The notes under the pieces are model-generated. The model searched no databases. It saw only the letters and a list, made by a program, of their open reading frames with translations, and was not told the DNA's origin. From an uncultured Candidatus Melainabacteria bacterium (GTDB lineage Bacteria; Cyanobacteriota; Vampirovibrionia; Gastranaerophilales; Gastranaerophilaceae): 23,835 nucleotides of DNA. The stretch is from positions 1 through 23,835 of the forward strand of contig CAKVJR010000016.1 of NCBI GenBank assembly GCA_934754855.1. Reading direction: 5' to 3'. A program made the translations under genes and the position numbers. Of this stretch, positions 7,823-15,552 are shown one piece after another; positions within the stretch are counted from its first letter, which is position 1, and every line of letters begins with the position of its first letter.

Positions 7823-8983
7823 TTAGAGATATTTTTGCAATTCTTTCGACATTTTCGACAAGGGTTTTCTTTCCAAAAAGTTATAATTTTTTGAGGTCGA
7901 AGATTTATCGTACTTGTCATATTTTTGGATATAATTTTTGTATTTTTCCCGATATTGAGCCAATTCCCGATGGGACACCTCATTACATTCCGCAAGATTG
8001 CTTTTTGTAATGACACGATAGAGATTTTTGTCCCCGTTATCCGTCGTGAGAGCCTCAAAGACCATATTCCCGTAAATGTAATACGGGTGAATTAAATCAC
8101 TGTACAAAAATGACTCTGTGAGCGGTTCGGTATTGTACTTATTCATTTTGGTAAAATCGTAAATCTCAACGCCTTTAGAAACAATCAGGGACTTAACATC
8201 ATTGATGATTTGCTCATTTTTCGGTGTCATTGCTTCTTGCAGATAAATATAGTTATAAGGCGGAACAAAACATACGATTTTGATATTTTTCTCTTGCAAA
8301 AAGTCGATAATTTTTCCCCAATAATAAAGGTCGTTTTTCTTTCTTTCATCAGAAATATCCAACGTTTTAAGCCGCCGTTCGGTATATGTTTCAACGAATT
8401 GTTCACTCAGCATTTTTTCATCTAAAGGAGCAGAAACACTCTCGTCATTATCGGTCAAAAACTTTTTATTATCCCAAAAATAATCTGATTTTTCCGACAA
8501 ATTGCGAAGATTTGCTTTGGTCGAATTTACACTAAGATAAAGATTAACAAATTCCGAGAGCGAAAGGGTTGATTTTCCGTCAAAATCGGGGATTTTTCTC
8601 GTATCATTTGCATCTAAAAACGAATGGTACTCAATAGACAGAAACATTGTCGCCGGCTCTTTGTGAACGGTATAAAACGCTTTCAGGTATTCATAAAATT
8701 CTCTGTACGTCATACCGAAAACTATAATTCTCGCCATTTTACATTTTTGGGGGTCAAAAAGGCTATACGTTGTCGAAGTTCCCATCGTCAAACGGTCGAA
8801 CTTATATTTTTTGCTCAATTTAATTTTTGCGAAAATCAAATCCCGATATTCTTCGTGATATATCTCGTATTTCGACTCTTTCAATTTTTCATTATGCAGA
8901 ATGACAAAATTTATTGCAAAAATAAGCAAAATAAAGATAAGAATAAAAATCAAAAATATTAAGTTTTTATTTGCCTGTTTCAT
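7823..8983 (-). CDS. SGNH-type acyltransferase, DltD/AlgJ-like (SGNH2)
   Basis: A 386-aa protein with one N-terminal membrane segment (about residues 8-29) and an outer SGNH hydrolase-like domain. Catalytic set: Ser70 in MGTSTTYS, and Asp296/His299 in SDLIHP. A conserved VPPYNYIYLQ strand lies near residues 240-249. It probably receives acyl groups through an MBOAT partner and transfers them to an envelope polymer, which is not identifiable here. It is clearly paralogous to SGNH3 along its whole length, including the Tyr/Lys-rich C-terminal tail, so tandem duplication is likely. It sits between SGNH3 (30-nt gap) and MBOAT 1 (29-nt gap) on the same strand. The ribosome-binding site is weak. 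A plain esterase is the alternative. Confidence 0.82.
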   Translation of the reverse strand: MKQANKNLIFLIFILIFILLIFAINFVILHNEKLKESKYEIYHEEYRDLIFAKIKLSKKYKFDRLTMGTSTTYSLFDPQKCKMARIIVFGMTYREFYEYLKAFYTVHKEPATMFLSIEYHSFLDANDTRKIPDFDGKSTLSLSEFVNLYLSVNSTKANLRNLSEKSDYFWDNKKFLTDNDESVSAPLDEKMLSEQFVETYTERRLKTLDISDERKKNDLYYWGKIIDFLQEKNIKIVCFVPPYNYIYLQEAMTPKNEQIINDVKSLIVSKGVEIYDFTKMNKYNTEPLTESFLYSDLIHPYYIYGNMVFEALTTDNGDKNLYRVITKSNLAECNEVSHRELAQYREKYKNYIQKYDKYDKSSTSKNYNFLERKPLSKMSKELQKYL

Positions 8984-9013
8984 ATAAATTTTATCATTTC
9001 CCTGTAATAATCA

Positions 9014-10135
9014 TTATTTATACTCATTTGGAACTTCCGTCATCGGAACGACTCTTATGAACTTGTGGTCGTCAGAAGTCACATCGCAATTGTAAGTATT
9101 ATATTCATCAATGTATTTTTGATTTTCCGAGCGATACTCATCTAACTCTTTTTCAAAATTTTCATTGTAGCGTTCGACATTTTGAGGAGTGATAATTCCG
9201 TACAAATCCTTGTTATCACTCTTGTTTTCCAAAATATCCACAACCATTTTGCCGTACATACTGTTTGGGTGAATTAAATCGTCAAACAAACATGTTTCCG
9301 TCATCTTTTCGGTATCAAGGCTGTTTTTCTTAGAAAAATCATAAATATTGACACCTTTTGAAACGATAAACTTCTTTATGCCATTGAAAATATCCATATT
9401 GTCGCCTGAGAGTGCAACTTGAAGGTAAATATAGTTGTACGGCGGAATATAACAAATCGTTTTGATGTTATTTTCTTTCAAATAATCAAAAATCTTACCG
9501 AGATAATATTTGTTTTCCTCAACAAAGTCGGGCGTGACGGTTTCTTCTCGCATAATTCTGATTTTAGGATAAATAAGAAGTTGCTCTTCGTTATATTCCA
9601 ATTCTTCCTCATTTGAGAAAATCGAACCTATTTGTTCTTTTAAATTGCCGATTTTTTCTTTCATTAAATCGAAATTAAAATACAACCGCACATAATCATT
9701 GAACGTTAATTTGCTGTTATGGTCGTATTTGGGGATATTGGGGTTGTCCCAATCTTCTTGATCCTGATTATACAAAAGAGAATGAACTTCTATCGGAAGA
9801 AACATCGTCTTTGTTTCTTTATGAACATCGAAAAACGCAATCATATATTCATAAAATTCTTTGTACGACATTCCGTAAACAATTATTCTCGGTATATTTA
9901 TTTTGGGACTGTCATACATGCTGTAAGTTGTCGAAGTTCCCATAACAATATTGTCATAACTGTATTTATGACTTTTTTTGATATTGGTAAAAACTAAACC
10001 TTTTGAAGTTGATTTGTTAATCTCAAATTGTTCAATCTCATCAACATTGTTTAAATAATAATTACAAACGAAAACCGCCAAAAACAATAAAAATATGACA
10101 GATAAAAATATTATATTTTGCCGTTTTTTATTCAT
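9014..10135 (-). CDS. SGNH-type acyltransferase, DltD/AlgJ-like (SGNH3)
   Basis: A 373-aa single-pass protein (membrane segment about residues 8-28) with an outer domain. Catalytic set: Ser68 in MGTSTTYS, and Asp286/His289 in DDLIHP. It shares MFLPIEVHSLL and the IPPYNYIYLQ strand with SGNH2. Together with the intact MBOAT 2 upstream it could form a working two-component O-acylation system like AlgI/AlgJ or DltB/DltD. No dltA, dltC or alginate genes are in the window, so the substrate is not D-alanyl-teichoic acid or alginate on this evidence. It has its own predicted promoter in the 75-nt gap after MBOAT 2. Confidence 0.82.
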   Translation of the reverse strand: MNKKRQNIIFLSVIFLLFLAVFVCNYYLNNVDEIEQFEINKSTSKGLVFTNIKKSHKYSYDNIVMGTSTTYSMYDSPKINIPRIIVYGMSYKEFYEYMIAFFDVHKETKTMFLPIEVHSLLYNQDQEDWDNPNIPKYDHNSKLTFNDYVRLYFNFDLMKEKIGNLKEQIGSIFSNEEELEYNEEQLLIYPKIRIMREETVTPDFVEENKYYLGKIFDYLKENNIKTICYIPPYNYIYLQVALSGDNMDIFNGIKKFIVSKGVNIYDFSKKNSLDTEKMTETCLFDDLIHPNSMYGKMVVDILENKSDNKDLYGIITPQNVERYNENFEKELDEYRSENQKYIDEYNTYNCDVTSDDHKFIRVVPMTEVPNEYK

Positions 10136-10167
10136 AATTTTGCCCGTTAAACGTTAAAAACAGTCTG

Positions 10168-10196
10168 ATTGTACCATATATTCAAAATTTTTCCAA
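10168..10196 (-). promoter_or_regulatory. Internal promoter ahead of SGNH3
   Basis: Minus strand: TTGGAA (10191-10196), 17-nt spacer ending in TGG, TACAAT (10168-10173), i.e. a -35 with an extended -10. The predicted start is near 10161, 26 nt before the SGNH3 ATG. It could drive SGNH3-SGNH2-MBOAT1-SGNH1 separately from the rlhA-cstA-MBOAT2 transcript. Confidence 0.5.
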
Positions 10197-10210
10197 TTTA
10201 ATCAAAAACC

Positions 10211-11635
10211 TTAGAAATTAAAATAGATAAATTCCGAACGCTTCGTTATTGACAAAGTGCAAACCGTAAACAAAATAACCAATAATACCGTCAACAAACG
10301 ACTTTTCGACCGAACATATTTCGGAGCAAGTTCATTCGTATTTTTGAACCCGAAAATAATAATCATACTCGCCACAAACAAAATCGCATTGAGTTTGAGT
10401 TGAGGATTTGAAAAAACGAAATTAAAATCCGAAACAGAAACGGGAACAAACGGCGTATGAATGCCGAGCATAGATTTTATGGACAAAAAATATTGGTGAA
10501 TATGTTTCAACATAACCAACGGAGCAATAGAAACCATTGTCATAAACGTAATAAACACGGCAAGTTTGTCGTTGATTTGAATGTTGGTTTTTTTCCAAAG
10601 TTTATTAATGCTGACCAAAATGCCGTTAATGACACCGTAAAAAATGCAGCACCAATTTGCCCCGTGCCAGATACCCGTCACTAAAAATACGAAAAATAAG
10701 TTCCAATAAGTTCTTAATTCTCCTCGCCTGCTACCGCCCATCGGTATGTAAACGTGGTATTTCAAAAATCTTCCCATCGTAATGTGCCATCTTCTCCAAT
10801 AATCGGAAATATCTTTCGATTTGTACGGAGAATCAAAGTTTATCGGCAATTCGATGTTAAACAGCGAGGCAAGACCGATTGCGATATCGCAATATCCCGA
10901 AAAATCGAAATATCCCTGCATTGCAATAGAAAACGCAAACGCCCACGTCGTGTAAAATTCCGTCATCGCTTCCTGATGAATTACATCTTGGATAAAATCG
11001 GTAAAATTATCGGCAAGCAAAACTTTCTTGAACAACCCAATCGTTATGAAAAAAAGCCCCCGCCTGATATTTTCCTTGTTTATAACTTTTTTTGAAAAAT
11101 CCTCAAACTGCGGCACAAGTTCTTTGTATATGCAAATAGGACCTGCAATTAATTGCGGAAAAAACGACACAAACAAAGAATAATCGACAAAATTCGGGTG
11201 CTTAACCTCACCTTTGTAAGCGTCCGTGAGGTATGAAATTTGTTGGAACGTGAAAAAACTTATCCCGAGCGGCAACATTAATTTCATCGTGTCAAAATGT
11301 GCCAAGTTGAGTGAATTTATTGTATCTATCAAAAAATTAAAATACTTGTAATAACAAAGCAGTGCAAGGTTTGCGACAATTGCAACCGTCAAAATCAACT
11401 TCTTTTTACCTTGAGAATAATCTTTTGTGATGAAATATCCCGCAATGTAGTTAAATACGATTGAGGAAATAATTATCGGCAAAAATTCGATTTTGTAATA
11501 AGAATAAAAATATAATGATGCCAAAAGAAGCCATAAGTTGGTATATTTTTGCAAATTCGTTTTTGAAAGCAAAAAATAACCGAAAAAAACCACAGGCAAA
11601 AATATTAACAAAAATTCCAACGAGTTAAATAACAT
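10211..11635 (-). CDS. MBOAT-family O-acyltransferase, intact catalytic histidines (MBOAT 2)
   Basis: Polytopic inner-membrane protein of 474 aa of the AlgI/DltB type. It has the full family signature: LPLGISFFTFQQISY, FFPQLIAGPI, GYFDFSGYCDIAIG, SDYWRRWHITMGRFL with His284, IPMGG, and TGIWHGANW with His324. In the family the WHG histidine is essential, and acyl groups from a cytoplasmic donor are passed through the protein to an outer SGNH partner. It starts at ATG 11635, 9 nt after the cstA stop, with AGG inside the end of cstA, so it is co-transcribed with the rlhA-cstA pair. The two downstream SGNH proteins with normal Ser are the obvious partners. The acyl group (probably acetyl) and the acceptor cannot be read from the sequence. 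Confidence 0.95.
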   Translation of the reverse strand: MLFNSLEFLLIFLPVVFFGYFLLSKTNLQKYTNLWLLLASLYFYSYYKIEFLPIIISSIVFNYIAGYFITKDYSQGKKKLILTVAIVANLALLCYYKYFNFLIDTINSLNLAHFDTMKLMLPLGISFFTFQQISYLTDAYKGEVKHPNFVDYSLFVSFFPQLIAGPICIYKELVPQFEDFSKKVINKENIRRGLFFITIGLFKKVLLADNFTDFIQDVIHQEAMTEFYTTWAFAFSIAMQGYFDFSGYCDIAIGLASLFNIELPINFDSPYKSKDISDYWRRWHITMGRFLKYHVYIPMGGSRRGELRTYWNLFFVFLVTGIWHGANWCCIFYGVINGILVSINKLWKKTNIQINDKLAVFITFMTMVSIAPLVMLKHIHQYFLSIKSMLGIHTPFVPVSVSDFNFVFSNPQLKLNAILFVASMIIIFGFKNTNELAPKYVRSKSRLLTVLLVILFTVCTLSITKRSEFIYFNF

Positions 11636-11644
11636 ATTTTAAAC

Positions 11645-13096
11645 CTATAATTTTTCCTGCTCTGCTTTTCCTTTTTTGCACAATTTAATTATAGAATAAA
11701 GACTTACAAACATCAAAATAATTGCTAAAATTTCACTTAACCTTAAATTCAGATTGAACCCGAACTTCGCATTAAAAATGAATGCTGACGTAATAAATAT
11801 GTAAAATAACCCGGGAATTAACGTTATAAAGTAATTTTTGTTATTTTTATACAAATAAATCGTCGCCATAAGGAAAGTCGGAATAACCAATAATTGGTTG
11901 AAAAGCATTACATATTGCCACAAAGCGGAAAATTGATTTGAATTAACTTTCGCATAAAACAAACATAAAAATACCGCAATCATTGACGGAATGATTATCA
12001 AAAGTCTGTTTTTCAAACTTTTTTGGTCAAGTTTAAGAGCATCGGCAACAACCATTCTCAATGACCGCAATGCCGTATCTCCCGATGTTATGGGCAAACA
12101 CATAACCGCAAGAACAACAATTGCGGAAAGATTTAACGGAGTAAAATGCTGTGCAATAACACTGACAACATTGACCGTTCCAAACATATCAACGGGAACC
12201 AAATGATTGTGATAAACATATAAAGCACCCGCCGCCCAAATCATAACGATTAAACTTTCAAAACACATTGTCCTGAAGAAAACCCGTTTGCCCTCATACT
12301 CATTCTTCAAAGTCCTTGCAACAATTGCCGTCTGAGTAGCATGCGAACCCGATAACAAACCGCAACTGACCGTCATAAAAAAGAACGGAATCCAACCCAA
12401 ATGCTTAGGGTGCCAATTCAAATTTGAAAAATCTATTTCAGGAAGAATTAATCCGTTTTTAAAATACCCGATAACGAGCAAAATCGTTCCTAAAAAAACC
12501 AATAAGCCGATGAAAGGATAAACTTTTGCCATAAGTTTATTTATCGGGAACAGAGCCATAACGAAGAAATAAACCCCGATAATCGCATAAATCCAAACGG
12601 CAGACGGATTATTGAGCGTAAAATTAGACTGATTCATAATTTTTCCGAGATACAAATCCCCCGCAGAATAAATGAAAACCGTTACCCACAAAATCGACAT
12701 TATAGAAACGGCAACCGTAAAAAACCTGAAAAACGCCGTGCCGAAATATTTTTTGGTAATTTGTGTTATTTGAAGCCCGTCATTTCTCGCAGAAATCATA
12801 CCACTGAAATAATCATGCACGCACCCCATCAAAATGCAGCCGACAGGCACGATTATAAAGAGCAAAGGACCAAAAACAATTCCCTGTAATGCCGACAAAA
12901 TCGGACCCATGCCCGCAATATCGAGCAAATTTATCAACTCATTTTTCCAAGTGGGCAAAGGGACGTAATCGACCCCGTTATACAACTTTTCGCAAGGCAT
13001 TTCTCTTTCCTCGGGCGAAAATTGTCGCTCAATATATTTTGAATAAAAAATATACCCGAAAAATAAAATTAATAGTCCGATAACAAATGATATCAA
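11645..13096 (-). CDS. cstA: CstA-family transporter (carbon starvation protein A), short form, 483 aa
   Basis: Inner-membrane transporter. Characterised relatives import peptides or pyruvate (E. coli CstA, BtsT), so uptake of small nutrients during starvation is likely. Family landmarks: DIAGMGPILSALQG near residues 59-72, VHDYFSGMISARNDG, LSGSHATQTAIVARTLKNE and LPITSGDTALRSLRM. It is much shorter than E. coli CstA (about 700 aa) and matches the compact CstA group found in anaerobes. The start is a TTG at 13094-13096 that overlaps the upstream TGA as TTGA. GAGGA lies 7-8 nt upstream and no in-frame ATG is nearby, so translation is probably coupled to the U32 gene. The exact substrate is unknown. 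Confidence 0.92.
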   Translation of the reverse strand: MISFVIGLLILFFGYIFYSKYIERQFSPEEREMPCEKLYNGVDYVPLPTWKNELINLLDIAGMGPILSALQGIVFGPLLFIIVPVGCILMGCVHDYFSGMISARNDGLQITQITKKYFGTAFFRFFTVAVSIMSILWVTVFIYSAGDLYLGKIMNQSNFTLNNPSAVWIYAIIGVYFFVMALFPINKLMAKVYPFIGLLVFLGTILLVIGYFKNGLILPEIDFSNLNWHPKHLGWIPFFFMTVSCGLLSGSHATQTAIVARTLKNEYEGKRVFFRTMCFESLIVMIWAAGALYVYHNHLVPVDMFGTVNVVSVIAQHFTPLNLSAIVVLAVMCLPITSGDTALRSLRMVVADALKLDQKSLKNRLLIIIPSMIAVFLCLFYAKVNSNQFSALWQYVMLFNQLLVIPTFLMATIYLYKNNKNYFITLIPGLFYIFITSAFIFNAKFGFNLNLRLSEILAIILMFVSLYSIIKLCKKGKAEQEKL

Positions 13097-14961
13097 TGTT
13101 TTTCCTCATCAAGGCATAAGTACATCGAACATTTTTTGCAGTCAAAACCGACCGTAAATTTATTGCCGTTCTCAAGTTGTTCTAACTTCCACGGCATTGG
13201 CGGAACGTTCGATTTATGGGCTTTTGAACAATATCCGAGTTCATAACGCAAACAATATCTTGAGGAGAAAACCCGCTTACCGTCTAAGTTTTCGCAAGAT
13301 TCCAACGCCGGCTCGATATTTTCAACCCCATGACGCTTGAAAAATGCCTTTGTGTATTCGTTCGTAACATTTGCAAGATAGGTCAAATCCTTTTTGTAGT
13401 AAGGATAATCGTTCTTCACAACCTGACATCTTTCAATGGGACGATTTTTAGCACGCTCTTTTCTGAGTTCGGCAAAAACAGCGTCCTTAAAGGATTTTAC
13501 GTCAACTGATAATTTTTCGCCGACAAAATCGATTTTTTCGGCAAAAAATTCACAATTTTCATCAAGTTCCTGAAGTTTTTTCAATAATTCTTCGCAAGAA
13601 GTATTTTCATCAGATTTTTTGACATTAACACTAATAGTGTTATCGTCCTCGTCTGTTGCTTTTACGAGGTAAGAATTTGCATTTTCTTCTATTGAAATGT
13701 CAACTGAAATAACTCTGTAATTTACGGAATTTTCGACTTCTTTAAAGCCGTTTTCGTTGATATATCTGTACAATTCAAGACCTGACAAGTCGTCAGAGAT
13801 TGCGTTTATGAAATATCGATTGTCTTTAACATCAATTATTTCAACTGTTTTAACCTGATTATCACCGATTTTGTAACGCAATTTGTCGCCCGTATTGAGT
13901 TCAAAATTTGCATTTTCGAGGATAAAAGAATTTTCTTTAAAATCGCTGACTTTTCCTGCCAAATCTCCTACGAGATGATATTTTGAATACATTTCGCATT
14001 TTCTGCCGTTGAAGAAAAAGTCGGTAAAACCTTTGTTAAAATTCTTTGAAAAATCGGGTTCAAAGCCCAAAATTGTTCTGCCCGAGGACGAACGTTTGAT
14101 ATTTTTTTCTTTAGCAACTTTGTTTGCGATTTTCGAGAACATTGCAGTCGAGTTTTTGACGTGTTTAAGGTCTTTTTCACGTCCCGCAATTTTGAACGAA
14201 TCGACGCCGATATCGACAAGGCGGCCGATTTCGTCAGCGAGATTAAGATATTTTATGTTAAAGAGCCTGTCATTTTCCCGAATAACGTTACCGTCAGCGT
14301 CTTTCAGCGTCCAATTGCCCATACATCTTTCAGGGCAAACGCCAAAATTTGAAGCCTTGTAGTGAGCCGTATCGGCAGATTTTGAACGCAATAAATTTTC
14401 GACATAAGCGAGATAGCAATTTCCGCTGTAACCCACACAGAGGTAGCCATAGCAGAATGTTTCAATTTTAATATTTGAATTGTCGGTTATGTCTTTTATT
14501 TCGGCATACGAAAGTTCTCGGGGGAGAACTATCCTTGATACACCGCAGTTTTCAAAGAATTTCGCATCATCTTTAGTGTAGCAGCCGGTATTTGTGCTTA
14601 AAATAATCGGAATCGGCGGCAAATCGAGTTCCAAAATGCCGATATCCTGAATAATCAAGCCGTCAACACCCATTTCATAAAAAGCGTTAATCATTTCTTT
14701 AATTTCATTAACATCGTCATCGGTAAAGAGCAGACAATTAATCGGAATATAGATTTTGACCCAATATTTATGGGCATATTCGACCAATTCTCTGATATCG
14801 TCGATTGTGTTGCCTTGTTGATAGCGGAGAGAAAATTTTGACGCCCCGATGTAAATAGCATCGGCACCGCATTTTATCGCCTCTTTTGCGTAAAATAAAT
14901 TTTTTCCCGGAGATAAAATTTCAATACTTTCGGGACATTTTTCGCTTTTTACAACGCTCAT
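13093..14961 (-). CDS. rlhA: U32-family protein, RlhA (YdcP)-like 23S rRNA C2501 hydroxylase
   Basis: RlhA-type U32 proteins make 5-hydroxycytidine at 23S rRNA C2501; many are annotated simply as peptidase U32 or collagenase. Features seen: ILSPGKNLFYAKEAI, CGADAIYIGASKFSLR, GLIIQDIGILELDLPPIP, IVLPRELS, FCYGYLCVGYSGNCYLAY and a second pair in GVCPERCMG. These are followed by FKIAGREKDLKHV and SSGRTILGF. The C-terminal DUF3656-like part has LANVTNEYTKAFF and ends with RYCLRYELGYC and FDCKKCSMYLC, cysteines that could bind a metal cluster. Length (622 aa), order and motifs follow E. coli YdcP. A TTG one codon earlier (14964) is an alternative start; AAGGAA serves either. First gene of the operon with cstA. 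Confidence 0.88.
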   Translation of the reverse strand: MSVVKSEKCPESIEILSPGKNLFYAKEAIKCGADAIYIGASKFSLRYQQGNTIDDIRELVEYAHKYWVKIYIPINCLLFTDDDVNEIKEMINAFYEMGVDGLIIQDIGILELDLPPIPIILSTNTGCYTKDDAKFFENCGVSRIVLPRELSYAEIKDITDNSNIKIETFCYGYLCVGYSGNCYLAYVENLLRSKSADTAHYKASNFGVCPERCMGNWTLKDADGNVIRENDRLFNIKYLNLADEIGRLVDIGVDSFKIAGREKDLKHVKNSTAMFSKIANKVAKEKNIKRSSSGRTILGFEPDFSKNFNKGFTDFFFNGRKCEMYSKYHLVGDLAGKVSDFKENSFILENANFELNTGDKLRYKIGDNQVKTVEIIDVKDNRYFINAISDDLSGLELYRYINENGFKEVENSVNYRVISVDISIEENANSYLVKATDEDDNTISVNVKKSDENTSCEELLKKLQELDENCEFFAEKIDFVGEKLSVDVKSFKDAVFAELRKERAKNRPIERCQVVKNDYPYYKKDLTYLANVTNEYTKAFFKRHGVENIEPALESCENLDGKRVFSSRYCLRYELGYCSKAHKSNVPPMPWKLEQLENGNKFTVGFDCKKCSMYLCLDEEKH

Positions 14962-14992
14962 CAAACAAATTCCTTAATCAAAATACTTAATA

Positions 14993-15021
14993 ATTATAAC
15001 CAATTTTCAGTTTTATAACAA
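14993..15021 (-). promoter_or_regulatory. Promoter of the rlhA-cstA-MBOAT2 operon
   Basis: Minus strand: TTGTTA (15016-15021), 17-nt spacer, perfect TATAAT (14993-14998). The predicted start is near 14986, with a leader of about 25 nt carrying AAGGAA. It is back to back with the plus-strand promoter at 15038-15068. Confidence 0.6.
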
Positions 15022-15037
15022 GGAAAATTTTTAAAAG

Positions 15038-15068
15038 TTGACTCTACAATAATGATAGAGTTTATAAT
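15038..15068 (+). promoter_or_regulatory. Promoter with an inverted repeat in the spacer
   Basis: TTGACT (15038-15043) with TTTATA at 17-nt spacing (15061-15066), overlapping a TATAAT at 15063-15068 (19-nt spacing). ACTCTA-N9-TAGAGT (15041-15061) is a perfect 6-bp inverted repeat overlapping the -35 edge and filling the spacer, an ideal place for a repressor or a spacer-twisting MerR-type activator. Transcription would start at about 15073-15076, at the ATG of the next gene. Confidence 0.5.
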
Positions 15069-15075
15069 ATGAGAT

Positions 15076-15456
15076 ATGGAAAAAATTAAAATTGAAAAAT
15101 CCGAACCGATAAAAATCGCATACGTTTTAAACACTCTCGCACCGATAAATTATACCAATTTGGAAAATTCGCTGAGAGAAGGTATTTGTGGCGAAAACAA
15201 TGACCCTATCATATTTTCGGGCAAAGTCGGCATCGGAATTTTTCAGGAAAATTTAATTTCAAAAAATTTTTCAAAATATGACATCGTCTTCGTCACTCTC
15301 GATGAAGAGGACGTTTACGACGGTCAGACAGAATTTTTACCCGAAGGTATGTGCGTCACGATTAGTTTTTGCGGAACACACAAAGACTCTTGTTCGTATT
15401 ATGAAAGACTGTTTGATTTCATCAAAACCGAAAACCTTGAAATAGCAAGATTTTAA
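15076..15456 (+). CDS. Stand-alone GyrI-like / MerR-type effector-binding domain protein, truncated by in-frame stop
   Basis: A 126-residue product resembling the ligand-binding domain of BmrR/TipA-type regulators, without a DNA-binding helix-turn-helix. Recognisable parts: SEPIKIAYVLNT first strand, a KYDIVFVTLD strand, and FLPEGMCVTISFCGTH followed by SYYERLFDFIKTENLEIA. Such domains bind lipophilic or cationic drugs and can act as sensors or toxin sponges. The reading frame stops at TAA 15454-15456, before the last strand of the domain. Codons after the stop still encode that strand and run to a stop overlapping the exporter gene. The ATG has no clear ribosome-binding site and sits at the predicted transcript start. 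Function is inferred from fold only. Confidence 0.65.
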   Translation: MEKIKIEKSEPIKIAYVLNTLAPINYTNLENSLREGICGENNDPIIFSGKVGIGIFQENLISKNFSKYDIVFVTLDEEDVYDGQTEFLPEGMCVTISFCGTHKDSCSYYERLFDFIKTENLEIARF

Positions 15457-15552
15457 AGAAAAATAACCATTGTTGACAACTCTCTTTCCGACAAAGAAGA
15501 ACAATTTGTCACAAAAATAAAAATCCCCGTAAAACAAAGAAAGGCAAAATAA
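15457..15552 (+). pseudogene. In-frame 3' remnant of the effector-domain gene
   Basis: Directly after TAA 15454-15456 the same frame reads on for 31 codons to TAA 15550-15552. It includes ITIVDNSLSDKEEQF and TKIKIPV, which match the final strand of GyrI-like domains (typically a VDN-x4-D-x-EE pattern then a TEI-x-IPV end). The terminal TAA overlaps the exporter ATG as TAATG, as expected for an originally intact, translationally coupled gene of 158 codons. A nonsense mutation, a base error in the assembly, or readthrough could explain it. Confidence 0.65.

Noticed and set aside
5255..11635. dlt (teichoic acid D-alanylation) or alginate acetylation operon
   Set aside because: No DltA ligase, DltC carrier, Alg8/Alg44 or other alginate genes in the window, and the outer-membrane factor argues for a diderm.
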